A stretch of 20,084 bases of DNA, taken from the IMG/VR virus record IMGVR_UViG_3300009071_000098, positions 1-20,084 of that record; one strand, 5' to 3'. This document shows positions 12,314 to 20,084 of this stretch, one piece after another. Source of the DNA: a virus. The notes beneath the pieces are model-generated. The model searched no databases. It had not been told where the DNA came from and worked only from the letters and a program-made list of their open reading frames with translations. Numbering within the stretch: the first letter of the stretch is position 1; each line of letters starts with the position of its first letter. Position numbers and translations under genes: made by a program.

Positions 12314-12544
12314 ATGATTATTAAGAAAATTATCGACTGGATCGATAAGAACCCTCGTGATCCTGTACTTGAAATCATCGATAATAAGTTACCCGATGGT
12401 GATAGTGAAATCGTTCAAGATGTATTCTCTACTCACAAATATTCAGCTCGGTGGACCTGGTACCACACCATTCTAGCAGTTGAATTATTTTTCACCAATC
12501 TTCTTCTATTTTCCATTTTGGTTTTGTTGGCTGTTAAATTGTAA
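12314..12544 (+). CDS. Small membrane protein between uvsY and uvsW, 76 aa
   Basis: The soluble N-terminal part (MIIKKIIDWIDKNPRDPVLE onward) is followed by a tryptophan-rich entry (ARWTWYH) and one hydrophobic helix at about residues 52-74. The ATG at 12314 lies two bases after the uvsY stop; a TTG at 12308 overlapping that stop is an alternative, with GGAG close before it. The TAA shares its last A with the uvsW ATG (TAATG), so it is coupled to the helicase. T4 also has small genes between uvsY and uvsW, but I see no convincing similarity. Function unknown. Confidence 0.68.
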   Translation: MIIKKIIDWIDKNPRDPVLEIIDNKLPDGDSEIVQDVFSTHKYSARWTWYHTILAVELFFTNLLLFSILVLLAVKL

Positions 12545-14034
12545 TGACTGATATTGTCGAGATAGAATATCTCAATTCGGTACATATGAGAATAGTGACT
12601 GACGCCTCTATTAAACAAGAGATATCTGATCATTTCTCTTTCCGTCCTTCCGGCTACCAGTTTAATCCCAAGTTTAAGATGCGAGTGTGGGATGGTTGGA
12701 TTCGACTTTTCTCACCATTCAAGCCTATTCTTTATGTTGGATTGTTACCCCATGTAGTCCAGTTCTGTAAAGACAGGGATTATCAGGTCATAGTGCCCGA
12801 TGGAATGCAAGATGAAAAAATCGACGACAATTATGCATATGAACTAGCGAAAGAGGTTGGATGTAAATTCACTCCTCGTGACTATCAGAATGAATATGTG
12901 GTGACAGCACTTCGTAAGAAGCGATCTCTGTCTCTATCTCCAACATCATCTGGTAAATCATTAATCATTTATTTGATTCAACAACATTATTTTCAAGCCT
13001 TTGGTCACAGAACATTGATCATCGTACCTACAATCGGCCTGGTCTATCAGATGGCAGGTGACTTTAAAGACTACGGTTGCAATCCAGATGATATCTACAC
13101 AATCAAAGGTGGCGTCGATAAGAATACTTCTGCTCCAGTAGTGATATCGACCTGGCAATCTTTAGTCAAACAACCCAAAGCTTGGTTCGATCAATTTCGA
13201 TGTGTGCTGGGTGATGAGGCTCATAATTTCCAAGCCAAATCACTCACGACAATTATGGAAAAATTGGTTGATTGTGACTATCGTCATGGCTTCACTGGAA
13301 CCCTCAAATCAGATGAATCAAAAACACATCAATTGGTTCTAGAAGGATGTTTTGGCCAGGTGAATCGATTTGTTGGCACAAAGGATTTGATTGATGCTGG
13401 AACCATTGCTGATTTCGAAGTCAAAGCAATTGTCTTGTCTCATAAGCCAGACGCAAGAAAATCTTTTAGAGATGCCCTGAACAAACTCCAGAGTGGTACT
13501 CAGAAGTATCCGGCTGAACGACAATATCTGACCAACCATGAAAGACGAAACCTGTTCATTCGAAACTTGGTCTGGAGTCTTGAAGGACAAAATAATTTAA
13601 TTTTATTTGATCTTGTAGAAAAACATGGTCGAATTTTAGAACCTCTGCTTCGCAAGGAAGGCAGAGAGTTACACTTCATCTATGGTGGAGTTAAAGGAAG
13701 TGACAGAGAAGACATTCGAAATCTGGTAGAAAATGATGCCGAGAAACGCCATGACATATTGGCTTCTTATGGAGTATTCTCGACCGGTGTTAACTTGAAA
13801 AAGCTTGATAATGTGATATTCGCTTCAGGAAGCAAATCTGAAGTCAAAGTACTTCAATCTATAGGTAGAACATTAAGAAAAGGTAATGATGCAGACAAAG
13901 CAACACTCTATGATATTGCTGATGACCTTTCAATTGGTTCATTTGAGAATTATACTTTGAGGCATTTCAAGAAAAGAATCGAAATTTATTCTGACCAATC
14001 TTTCCCTTTTAAGATTTTCAATATAGAGATTTAA
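12544..14034 (+). CDS. uvsW: UvsW-type SF2 recombination helicase
   Basis: The 496-residue length matches T4 UvsW (about 500). The N-terminal 110 residues form the small DNA-binding domain (YQFNPKFKMRVWDGWIRLFS). Motif I is SPTSSGKS (132-139), motif II is GDEAH (223-227), motif III is TGT (251-253) and motif VI is QSIGRTLRKG (438-447). UvsW unwinds R-loops and branched recombination intermediates, which turns off origin initiation and favours recombination-dependent replication. Translation is coupled to the small membrane gene by TAATG. A strong antisense promoter lies 26 bases beyond its stop codon. Confidence 0.94.
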   Translation: MTDIVEIEYLNSVHMRIVTDASIKQEISDHFSFRPSGYQFNPKFKMRVWDGWIRLFSPFKPILYVGLLPHVVQFCKDRDYQVIVPDGMQDEKIDDNYAYELAKEVGCKFTPRDYQNEYVVTALRKKRSLSLSPTSSGKSLIIYLIQQHYFQAFGHRTLIIVPTIGLVYQMAGDFKDYGCNPDDIYTIKGGVDKNTSAPVVISTWQSLVKQPKAWFDQFRCVLGDEAHNFQAKSLTTIMEKLVDCDYRHGFTGTLKSDESKTHQLVLEGCFGQVNRFVGTKDLIDAGTIADFEVKAIVLSHKPDARKSFRDALNKLQSGTQKYPAERQYLTNHERRNLFIRNLVWSLEGQNNLILFDLVEKHGRILEPLLRKEGRELHFIYGGVKGSDREDIRNLVENDAEKRHDILASYGVFSTGVNLKKLDNVIFASGSKSEVKVLQSIGRTLRKGNDADKATLYDIADDLSIGSFENYTLRHFKKRIEIYSDQSFPFKIFNIEI

Positions 14035-14059
14035 TGTATCTCTTCGAACCGATAAAAGA

Positions 14060-14088
14060 ATTATAACACGCTACGTAGCTGTTGTCAA
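14060..14088 (-). promoter_or_regulatory. Perfect-consensus leftward promoter, antisense to uvsW
   Basis: The leftward strand reads TTGACA, exactly 17 bases, then TATAAT: both hexamers are full consensus. The spacer contains the perfect palindrome GCTACGTAGC (14070-14079). Transcription would begin near 14053 and run into the 3' end of uvsW on the opposite strand, where no leftward gene is evident. It shares the GTTGTTGAC context with the sense promoters. Confidence 0.7.
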
Positions 14089-14125
14089 CAACTATTTTTC
14101 ATTTTCCATTAGTTTGTTATAGTTG

Positions 14126-14154
14126 TTGACTTTCCCACATTTTTATGATAAGAT
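14126..14154 (+). promoter_or_regulatory. Sigma70-type promoter for 55-47-46
   Basis: TTGACT, a 17-base spacer ending in TGA and TAAGAT, preceded by ATAGTTG as at the topoisomerase promoter. The predicted start near 14161 excludes the longer reading of gene 55 that would begin at 14123. Its -35 is 38 bases from that of the divergent antisense promoter. Confidence 0.78.
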
Positions 14155-14188
14155 ATCACCTGAAATTTTGACCAATGGAGTTATCAGT

Positions 14189-14686
14189 ATGGCAAAGAAA
14201 AGGAATTACGTCAATAATAAAGATTTATTGCATGCCTTGATTGAATATAAAAAGAAGGTTGCAGAGGCAGAAGCCCAAGCAGATCCCCTACCAAGAATCC
14301 CAGAGTATATCGGCGAATGTATTTTCCTCATCGCGAACCGATTGGCCACCAAACCCAATTTCTCTGGTTACTCATATAAGGATGATATGATCTCAGATGG
14401 AATTGAGAACTGTGTGCAATACATTCATAACTTTAACCCTGACAAATCAGAAAATCCTTTTGCCTATTTCACGCAGATCATTTGGTATGCTTTCCTTCGA
14501 CGTATTCAGAAAGAAAAGAAGCAGATGTATATCAAGTTTAAGTCATCGCAGATGATGATGCTCGAACAAGAAATTGAAAACTCCGGCGACAATAGTATTC
14601 AACTTAGCACACCCCCAGAATACATCAATGAGTTCGTGAACGAATTTGAAGAAAAAATGGTAACAGCTAAAAAGAAGGTTAAATGA
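14189..14686 (+). CDS. 55: Late-transcription sigma factor gp55
   Basis: From ATG 14189 (GGAG eight bases before it) the protein has 165 residues, near the 185 of T4 gp55. The recognisable core is YSYKDDMISDGIENCVQYIH followed by NFNPDKSENPFAYFTQIIWY and AFLRRIQKEKKQ, the sigma region 2-like segment that binds core RNA polymerase and the late -10 element TATAAATA. The C-terminal end (INEFVNEFEEKM then a lysine-rich tail) would hold the sliding-clamp contact known for T4 gp55. Its presence explains the TATAAATA site before the oxygenase/tail-fibre unit. A start at 14123 is rejected since it lies upstream of the promoter -10. The stop overlaps gene 47 as ATGA. Confidence 0.93.
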   Translation: MAKKRNYVNNKDLLHALIEYKKKVAEAEAQADPLPRIPEYIGECIFLIANRLATKPNFSGYSYKDDMISDGIENCVQYIHNFNPDKSENPFAYFTQIIWYAFLRRIQKEKKQMYIKFKSSQMMMLEQEIENSGDNSIQLSTPPEYINEFVNEFEEKMVTAKKKVK

Positions 14687-15747
14687 AGATAGCAATTGTA
14701 ACAGATATTCATATTGGAGGCAGGGGAGATAGCCAACTCTTTTCTCGCTTCCAAGAAAAATTCTTTATGGAAGTATTTTTTCCTTATATCGATGAGCACG
14801 GCATTGATACTGTGTTTGATTTGGGTGATACGTTCGATCGTCGGAAGTATATCAATTTCCGAAGTCTAAAGAATAGCAAGGATTTTTTATTCGATCAGTT
14901 GGCAAAAAGAAATATCGATTTTCATGCCTTGGTTGGTAATCATTGCACGTTCTACACGAATACAAATGAAGTCAACTCAATGCAACTGTTATTGGATGAT
15001 TATCCGACATTCAAGATCTATGAAAGTCAGGCCGAAGAGCTTGTGTTGGGTTCGACCAAATTCTTAATGTTGCCATGGCTATGCAAAGATAATGAACAAG
15101 AAAATTATAAAATCATTTCAAATACAGATGCAAACATTGTCATGGGCCACTTAGAGGTAAAAGGCTTTGAGATGATGAAAGGTATGCCATGCAATGATGG
15201 TATTGATATGAACGTGTTCAAAGGATTCGAGTCTGTTTACTCTGGACATTTTCATCACCCATCACGTTATCAGAACATAGAGTATCTCGGTGCTCCTTAT
15301 GAGATGACCTGGTCAGATTATAAAGGCTCCCGTGGGTTCCATGTTTTTGATACAGAGACACGTGAGATGATCAAGATTGAGAACCCCCACAGGATGTTCC
15401 ACAAGATCGACTATGATGACACTAATATGACAATCGATGATGTGGCCAATTTTGACACATCAGGTTATAAGGATACCTATATCAAGGTGATCGTAAAGAA
15501 TCGCACGAACGCATACATCTATGACATGTTTATGAATAGGTTAAATGATGAAGGTGTGGCAGACATCAAAGCGGTGGACGATGCTCTTAATTTAGAATCT
15601 GCTGGGGTTGAAGAAATCCTCGATGAAACTAAAGACACCAAAGAAATCCTACATAATTATATTGACTCGTTAGAAACAAACGCAGATATAAACGCCATCA
15701 AACGCACGGTGGATGAGTTATATCAAGAGGCATTGAATATAGCATGA
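14683..15747 (+). CDS. 47: Recombination nuclease subunit gp47 (SbcD/Mre11-like)
   Basis: The 354-residue protein has all calcineurin-type phosphoesterase motifs: TDIH (7-10), DLGDTFDR (46-53), GNHC (85-88), GHLE (155-158) and SGHFHHPS (187-194), which supply the two-metal site. With gp46 it forms the Mre11/Rad50-type complex that degrades host DNA and resects ends for recombination-dependent replication. Length agrees with T4 gp47 (339). It is joined to gene 55 and gene 46 by ATGA overlaps, so 55-47-46 are translated as a coupled set. No unusual feature is visible in the coding sequence. Confidence 0.95.
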   Translation: MKIAIVTDIHIGGRGDSQLFSRFQEKFFMEVFFPYIDEHGIDTVFDLGDTFDRRKYINFRSLKNSKDFLFDQLAKRNIDFHALVGNHCTFYTNTNEVNSMQLLLDDYPTFKIYESQAEELVLGSTKFLMLPWLCKDNEQENYKIISNTDANIVMGHLEVKGFEMMKGMPCNDGIDMNVFKGFESVYSGHFHHPSRYQNIEYLGAPYEMTWSDYKGSRGFHVFDTETREMIKIENPHRMFHKIDYDDTNMTIDDVANFDTSGYKDTYIKVIVKNRTNAYIYDMFMNRLNDEGVADIKAVDDALNLESAGVEEILDETKDTKEILHNYIDSLETNADINAIKRTVDELYQEALNIA

Positions 15748-17453
15748 GATTACAGTTTAAAACACTTCGTTATAAAAACATTTTATCGACCGGAAATGCA
15801 TTTACCACAATAGATCTAGACAAAAAGAGTTCTACTCTCATCAGTGGTTCTAATGGTGCTGGTAAATCCACACTTTTAGATGCCATTGTCTTTGGTCTGT
15901 ATGGTAAGCCATTTCGAAAGATCAACAAACCACAGTTATTGAATGCTGTGAATTCTAAGGACCTACTGGTTGAATTAGAATTTAGTGTTGGTGGTTCTGA
16001 ATATCGAATTCGTCGTGGGATTAAGCCAAATATTTTTGAGATCATTCGAGATGGTCAACTGATCAATCAAGATTCGGCCAAGAAAGACTATCAAGCATTT
16101 TTGGAACAGAACATCCTCGGCATCAACTATAAGTCCTTCAACCAGATTGTGGTATTGGGCAGCGCAACCTATGTGCCTTTTATGGAGCTCCCTGCGCAGT
16201 CTCGTCGAGACATCATTGAAGACCTACTTGATATTCAGGTATTCAGCACAATGAATATATTGGCAAAGGATAGGTTGTCTCAGACCAAAGAAGCCATTTC
16301 GGAGAATAGGTACCAGAGTGAGATCATAGAATCGAACATTTCATTGACCGAAGAAAATAATAAGGCTATCACAAAGATTCGTCAGACTGAGGTCGACAAG
16401 ATCAAAGATAAGATGCAAGAACACATTTCTAAAATAGAAGAAAAGCAAGAATTGATTGAGTCTATTGAATCTATTATTAAGCTAATGATCAATCAAATTG
16501 AAGACAAGCATTCTAATAAGGCTAAATTAGAAAAGACTATATCTGTTCAAAGAGACCTAGAAACATCAAAGAGGAACCACGAAAAAGAAATATTGTTCTA
16601 TCACGATAATGATAATTGTCCTACGTGTAAGCAAGGAATAGATCATGAGTTTAAGACAAGAACTACCTACGAAAAAGAAACAAAGGCTCTAGAGCTTGAG
16701 AAAGGAATCGCCGAACTTCAAGTCAAGATTGATGAATACAAAACCAGAAGTGATAAGATCTCAGAGGTAGAAGATGAAATCAAATCAAAAAATCTTGACA
16801 TCAGTGAACAGCGTGGTGAGATTCGGATTTCTAAAAATGCCCTTCAGTCATATAAGGCAGAACTAGAATCTGCTGAACAAGAAGTAGAAAAGGTTGATAA
16901 GACTGGACTCAAAAAACTCAAGAAGCAATTCTGTACACTCCAGAAAGAACGCGAGGACTTATTCGAGGATCAATCTACCTTGAATGTGGTATCGACCATT
17001 CTCAAAGATGGTGGCATCAAGACAAGAATTATCCGGCAGTACATTCCTGTGATGAACAAACTGATCAATAAATATCTATCTGCTTTCGAGCTGTTTGTAG
17101 ATTTCCATCTCGATGAGAACTTCAATGAGGTTATTCGGTCTAGGTTCCGTGATTCCTTCTCGTATGGGTCGTTCTCAGAGGGTGAAAAATTGAGAATATC
17201 TTTATCCATCATGTTGGCTTGGAGGTCTGTAGCCAAACTCAGGAACTCTGTATCGACCAATCTGCTGGTACTCGATGAAACATTAGATGGAGCTCTCGAT
17301 GGGTTGGGAATCGAATCATTGATTGAGACCCTACACAACTTGAATGCCAACGACAACATCTTTGTGATCAGTCACCGTGGTGATCAATTTGCAGAGAAAT
17401 TTGCTAACCATATTCGGTTCAAGAAGGTCGGAAATTTCAGTGAGGTTGCATGA
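15744..17453 (+). CDS. 46: Recombination ATPase subunit gp46 (SbcC/Rad50-like)
   Basis: The 569-residue protein matches T4 gp46 (560). GSNGAGKS (35-42) is Walker A, the Q-loop lies in FNQIVVLG (132-139), coiled coil runs from about 175 to 400 with a CPTC zinc hook (292-295) in the middle, FSEGEKLRIS (477-486) is the ABC signature, LLVLDETLDG (507-516) is Walker B with the D-loop, and ISHR (542-545) is the H-loop. It powers and tethers the gp47 nuclease. It is the last gene of the 55-47-46 unit. Unlike T4, the clamp and clamp-loader genes 45, 44 and 62 do not follow; gene 43 comes next behind a separate promoter. Confidence 0.95.
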   Translation: MRLQFKTLRYKNILSTGNAFTTIDLDKKSSTLISGSNGAGKSTLLDAIVFGLYGKPFRKINKPQLLNAVNSKDLLVELEFSVGGSEYRIRRGIKPNIFEIIRDGQLINQDSAKKDYQAFLEQNILGINYKSFNQIVVLGSATYVPFMELPAQSRRDIIEDLLDIQVFSTMNILAKDRLSQTKEAISENRYQSEIIESNISLTEENNKAITKIRQTEVDKIKDKMQEHISKIEEKQELIESIESIIKLMINQIEDKHSNKAKLEKTISVQRDLETSKRNHEKEILFYHDNDNCPTCKQGIDHEFKTRTTYEKETKALELEKGIAELQVKIDEYKTRSDKISEVEDEIKSKNLDISEQRGEIRISKNALQSYKAELESAEQEVEKVDKTGLKKLKKQFCTLQKEREDLFEDQSTLNVVSTILKDGGIKTRIIRQYIPVMNKLINKYLSAFELFVDFHLDENFNEVIRSRFRDSFSYGSFSEGEKLRISLSIMLAWRSVAKLRNSVSTNLLVLDETLDGALDGLGIESLIETLHNLNANDNIFVISHRGDQFAEKFANHIRFKKVGNFSEVA

Positions 17454-17464
17454 TCAAAAATAGG

Positions 17465-17493
17465 TTGACAACTGATCACTTATGTGATAAGAT
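17465..17493 (+). promoter_or_regulatory. Sigma70-type promoter for DNA polymerase gene 43
   Basis: TTGACA, a 17-base spacer ending in TGA and TAAGAT, starting 11 bases after the gene 46 stop. The predicted start near 17500 gives a leader of about 17 bases with GGAGAAGTGA before the ATG. An inverted repeat ATCAC-TTAT-GTGAT (17475-17488) fills the spacer and touches the -10, so a repressor could act here. Confidence 0.75.
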
Positions 17494-17516
17494 GGTCATC
17501 CAAAATGGAGAAGTGA

Positions 17517-20063
17517 ATGCAATTCTATACTAGCGTTGAGAGATTCGGCAACAACATCCTATATCGTGGTTACAAGGATGGCAAACGTGTGGCCCACAAG
17601 ATCCCATACAAACCCACTCTCTATATCACAGCTCCGAACAAGAAGGGTGGTGAAACCCACACATCTCTGCTGACAGAAAAGCCTCTGCATCCGATGAAGT
17701 TTGATTCGATGAAAGAAGCCAAAGATTTTATCGAGCAGTATAAAGATGTCGGTGGTATTGAGATCTGTGGAAATACCAAGTTCCAGTCTGCGATAATTCA
17801 TGATCTGTTTCCGAATGATATCAAGTTCAATATCGAGGACATCAACATCGTGTCTTTTGATATTGAGGTCGACATCAGTGATGGATTTGCTGACATCGAA
17901 CTGGCTTCTAATGAAATCACTTCGATCTCGTACAAATCATCCAAATCAGATACCTACTGGCTTCTCGGTCGGAAAGACTACGACAAGTATGCCACTGTTA
18001 CTGATATCGACCCAGAGAATATCAACTTCATCAAATTCGATACAGAACAGCAGCTGCTTCGTAGATTCGTAGAACTCTGGAAACAAGACTACCCAGATAT
18101 CGTCACCGGCTGGAACGTCGAATATTTCGACATCATGTACATTGTGACTCGGATTCTCAACACCTGTGGTGAGGATTTGGCAAAACAACTCTCGCCTTGG
18201 AAGCACATCAGCAAGAAATCTAGAAAGATATTCGATAAAGATCAATCGACCTATCATATCTCTGGCGTATCTGTCATTGACTACATGGATGCGTTCAAGA
18301 AGTTCGGTTACAAGTACGGACCTCAAGAGTCTTTTAAATTAGATCATATTGCTCATGTAATTCTAGGCGATAGGAAACTTGACTATTCAGAATACGGCTC
18401 TCTTACTGCCCTATATGAACAGAATCCCCAATTATACCTCGACTACAATATCCAAGACACTCGACTGATCGAAAGGCTGGAGGATGAGACTGCTCTTCTG
18501 GCTCTCGTGATGACCATGGCTTATGCTGGTGGTGTGAACTATGTCGAAGCATTCGGGACTGTGGGCATATGGGAAACAATCCTGTATCGTAGGTTGATGA
18601 ACAAGAAGATTGCTCCACCCATCAAAACCGGACAGGGTGTCCGTGGTGATCTGGTTGGCGGTTATGTAAAAGATCCCAAAGTGGGACTCCACCCTTGGGT
18701 CGTATCTTTTGACCTCAACAGCCTATATCCACACTTGATGATGCAGTACAATATGTCACCCGAGACCTATCTTGCCGATCGTAGGGAATATGTGACTCAG
18801 GACATGGTTCTTGCTGGTGACTATAAGAACGATGACAAATCTGTCTCGGTCACGGCGAATGGTGTTTGCTTTAGAAATGATAAACTAGGTATGATTCCCG
18901 AGATCATTGATGAATACTACAAGAACCGATCTGAAATAAAGCGTACGATGATTGAGGTTGAAAAGAAACTCGAGATCGAGACCGATCTGGTGAAACGACA
19001 GAAACTCAAGCAAGAGGCAAATCAGTTACACAACTCCCAGATGGCTATCAAGATCTCTATGAACAGCCTCTACGGTGCTACTGCCAATGTCTACTTTGCA
19101 TACTATATTAATGAGATGGCAGAATCGATTACCACCTCTGGTCAATTGTCTATCCGATATGCTGAACAGGCTGTGAATGCCTATTTGAACAAATTGCTCA
19201 AGACTGAAGACGAGGATTATATCATCTATATTGATACCGATTCAATCTATGTCAATTTTGCACCGGTTATTTTAGAGGTGTTTGGCACCACTGATATTGA
19301 TCGAATCAAAGGTGAAGAGTTCCTAGACAAGATCTGCTCAACAAAAATTGAACAAGTGATCGAAGATGCGTACCAGAAATTGGCAGACGACCTAGGTGCA
19401 TATCGGCAGGCAATGTCGATGAAACGAGAGAAGATCAACGACCGTGGTCTGTTCGTTGCCAAGAAACGATACATACTGAACACCTTGAACAGTGAAGGTG
19501 TCCATTACGAAACCCCCAAGATCTCAGTCACAGGCCTCGAATCTGTCCGATCGTCTACCCCAGAAGTCTGTCGCGACAAGATGAAAGAGGTTTTCAAAGT
19601 CATCATGCAAGGCACCGAAACTGAGACTCAGGTGTTCATTCAAGACTTCCGAGAAGAATTCAGGAATCTGCCGATTGAAGAAATTGCCAAGAATTCTGGC
19701 ACAGACAACATCGACAAGTTTGTTGAACGAGGTGGTCACTCATTGTATAAGAAAGGGACCCCGATGCATGTTCGTGGTTGTATTCTCTACAACGACTTCC
19801 TAAAACAGAAGGGACTCTCAAAGAAGTACGAAAAGGTCATATCTGGCGACAAGATCAAGTATGTGTATCTGAAGGTTCCCAACCCTCTACGAGAGAACAT
19901 GATCTCGTTCCCACGACAGCTACCACAGGAGTTTGCTCTCGGCCCTTACATCGACTACGATACTCAATTCGACAAGGTTTTTCTCAAACCGATAGACCAG
20001 ATCCTCGAAGCTGTGGGTTGGTCTGCCGAAAAGGTCAATACTTTAGAAGATTTCTTCTCGTAA
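17517..20063 (+). CDS. 43: DNA polymerase gp43 (family B, with 3'-5' exonuclease)
   Basis: The 848-residue protein is complete and slightly shorter than T4 gp43 (898). Exonuclease motifs: SFDIEVD (113-119; D115, E117), TGWNVEYFD (197-205; D205) and YNIQDTRL (310-317; D314). Polymerase motifs: A, SFDLNSLYPHL (397-407; D399); B, KISMNSLYG (512-520); C, YIDTDSIYV (571-579; D573, D575); followed by the KKRYI segment. The C-terminal end (ALGPYIDYDTQFDKVFLKPI then DQILEAVGWSAEKVNTLEDF) includes the region that contacts the sliding clamp. It is the replicative polymerase. Its own promoter and strong ribosome site (GGAG, six bases) set the start at 17517. The 21 bases after the stop hold nothing recognisable. 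Confidence 0.97.
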   Translation: MQFYTSVERFGNNILYRGYKDGKRVAHKIPYKPTLYITAPNKKGGETHTSLLTEKPLHPMKFDSMKEAKDFIEQYKDVGGIEICGNTKFQSAIIHDLFPNDIKFNIEDINIVSFDIEVDISDGFADIELASNEITSISYKSSKSDTYWLLGRKDYDKYATVTDIDPENINFIKFDTEQQLLRRFVELWKQDYPDIVTGWNVEYFDIMYIVTRILNTCGEDLAKQLSPWKHISKKSRKIFDKDQSTYHISGVSVIDYMDAFKKFGYKYGPQESFKLDHIAHVILGDRKLDYSEYGSLTALYEQNPQLYLDYNIQDTRLIERLEDETALLALVMTMAYAGGVNYVEAFGTVGIWETILYRRLMNKKIAPPIKTGQGVRGDLVGGYVKDPKVGLHPWVVSFDLNSLYPHLMMQYNMSPETYLADRREYVTQDMVLAGDYKNDDKSVSVTANGVCFRNDKLGMIPEIIDEYYKNRSEIKRTMIEVEKKLEIETDLVKRQKLKQEANQLHNSQMAIKISMNSLYGATANVYFAYYINEMAESITTSGQLSIRYAEQAVNAYLNKLLKTEDEDYIIYIDTDSIYVNFAPVILEVFGTTDIDRIKGEEFLDKICSTKIEQVIEDAYQKLADDLGAYRQAMSMKREKINDRGLFVAKKRYILNTLNSEGVHYETPKISVTGLESVRSSTPEVCRDKMKEVFKVIMQGTETETQVFIQDFREEFRNLPIEEIAKNSGTDNIDKFVERGGHSLYKKGTPMHVRGCILYNDFLKQKGLSKKYEKVISGDKIKYVYLKVPNPLRENMISFPRQLPQEFALGPYIDYDTQFDKVFLKPIDQILEAVGWSAEKVNTLEDFFS

Positions 20064-20084
20064 ACGACCCCCCTTATTCCAAAA

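Noticed and set aside
14070-14100. A terminator after uvsW formed by AACACGCTACGTAGCTGTT
   Set aside because: The stem needs a bulge and the T run starts only about 11 bases later; the sequence is better explained as a promoter spacer, though weak termination cannot be excluded.
14123-14188. A longer N-terminus for gp55 starting at 14123
   Set aside because: That start lies on the -35 of the promoter, so it would be upstream of the transcript; ATG 14189 has GGAG at correct spacing.

Overview
This window is part of the genome of a T4-like tailed phage (myovirus). It carries recognisable T4-type core genes: both subunits of the phage type II topoisomerase (gp39/60-type and gp52), UvsY, UvsW, the late sigma factor gp55, the gp47/gp46 recombination nuclease, DNA polymerase gp43 and a gp19/gp54-type tail-tube protein. 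It also has an AT-rich composition, dense ATGA start/stop overlaps, a tRNA cluster and a perfect TATAAATA late-promoter element. The topoisomerase genes argue against a typical marine cyanophage, most of which lack them. The host cannot be read from the sequence, but the sulfotransferase, FkbM methyltransferases and 2OG-Fe(II) oxygenase fit an environmental or marine T4-like lineage.

Layout. (1) Bases 1-1521, leftward: a late unit of a 2OG-Fe(II) oxygenase and the N-terminal 289 residues of a tail-fibre-like protein that begins with GTG and runs off the left edge. It is preceded by TATAAATA. (2) Bases 1526-2580, leftward: five tRNA genes (Thr-UGU, Asn-GUU, Tyr-GUA, Glu-CUC, Trp-CCA) interleaved with three small genes and one structured element of tRNA size that is not a canonical tRNA. 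(3) Bases 2583-5609, leftward: an early operon of about a dozen small genes with almost no spacing. It includes a SAM methyltransferase, a SprT-like metallopeptidase, a zinc-ribbon protein, three small membrane peptides and several unknowns. (4) Bases 5610-5912: a divergent control region with two leftward and one rightward sigma70-type promoters and perfect palindromes. (5) Bases 5913-9115, rightward: topoisomerase large and medium subunits. (6) Bases 9105-11830: an accessory island of two FkbM-type methyltransferase paralogues converging tail to tail, a tail-tube-like gene and a sulfotransferase. (7) Bases 11874-14034: uvsY, a membrane peptide and uvsW. (8) Bases 14189-17453: gene 55-47-46, joined by ATGA overlaps. 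(9) Bases 17517-20063: DNA polymerase gene 43 with its own promoter.

How it fits together. Early/middle transcription appears to start from a repeated promoter type (TTGAC-A/T, exactly 17 bp ending in TGA, then a TATAAT-like hexamer). It is found before the leftward small-gene operon, the topoisomerase, uvsY, 55-47-46 and 43. These genes supply replication, origin/recombination processing and the late sigma factor. gp55 would then direct late transcription from TATAAATA-type sites such as those before the oxygenase/tail-fibre unit and probably the tail-tube/sulfotransferase pair. The island between topoisomerase and uvsY is the least ordinary part of the window. No CRISPR array, insertion sequence, integrase or rRNA was seen.
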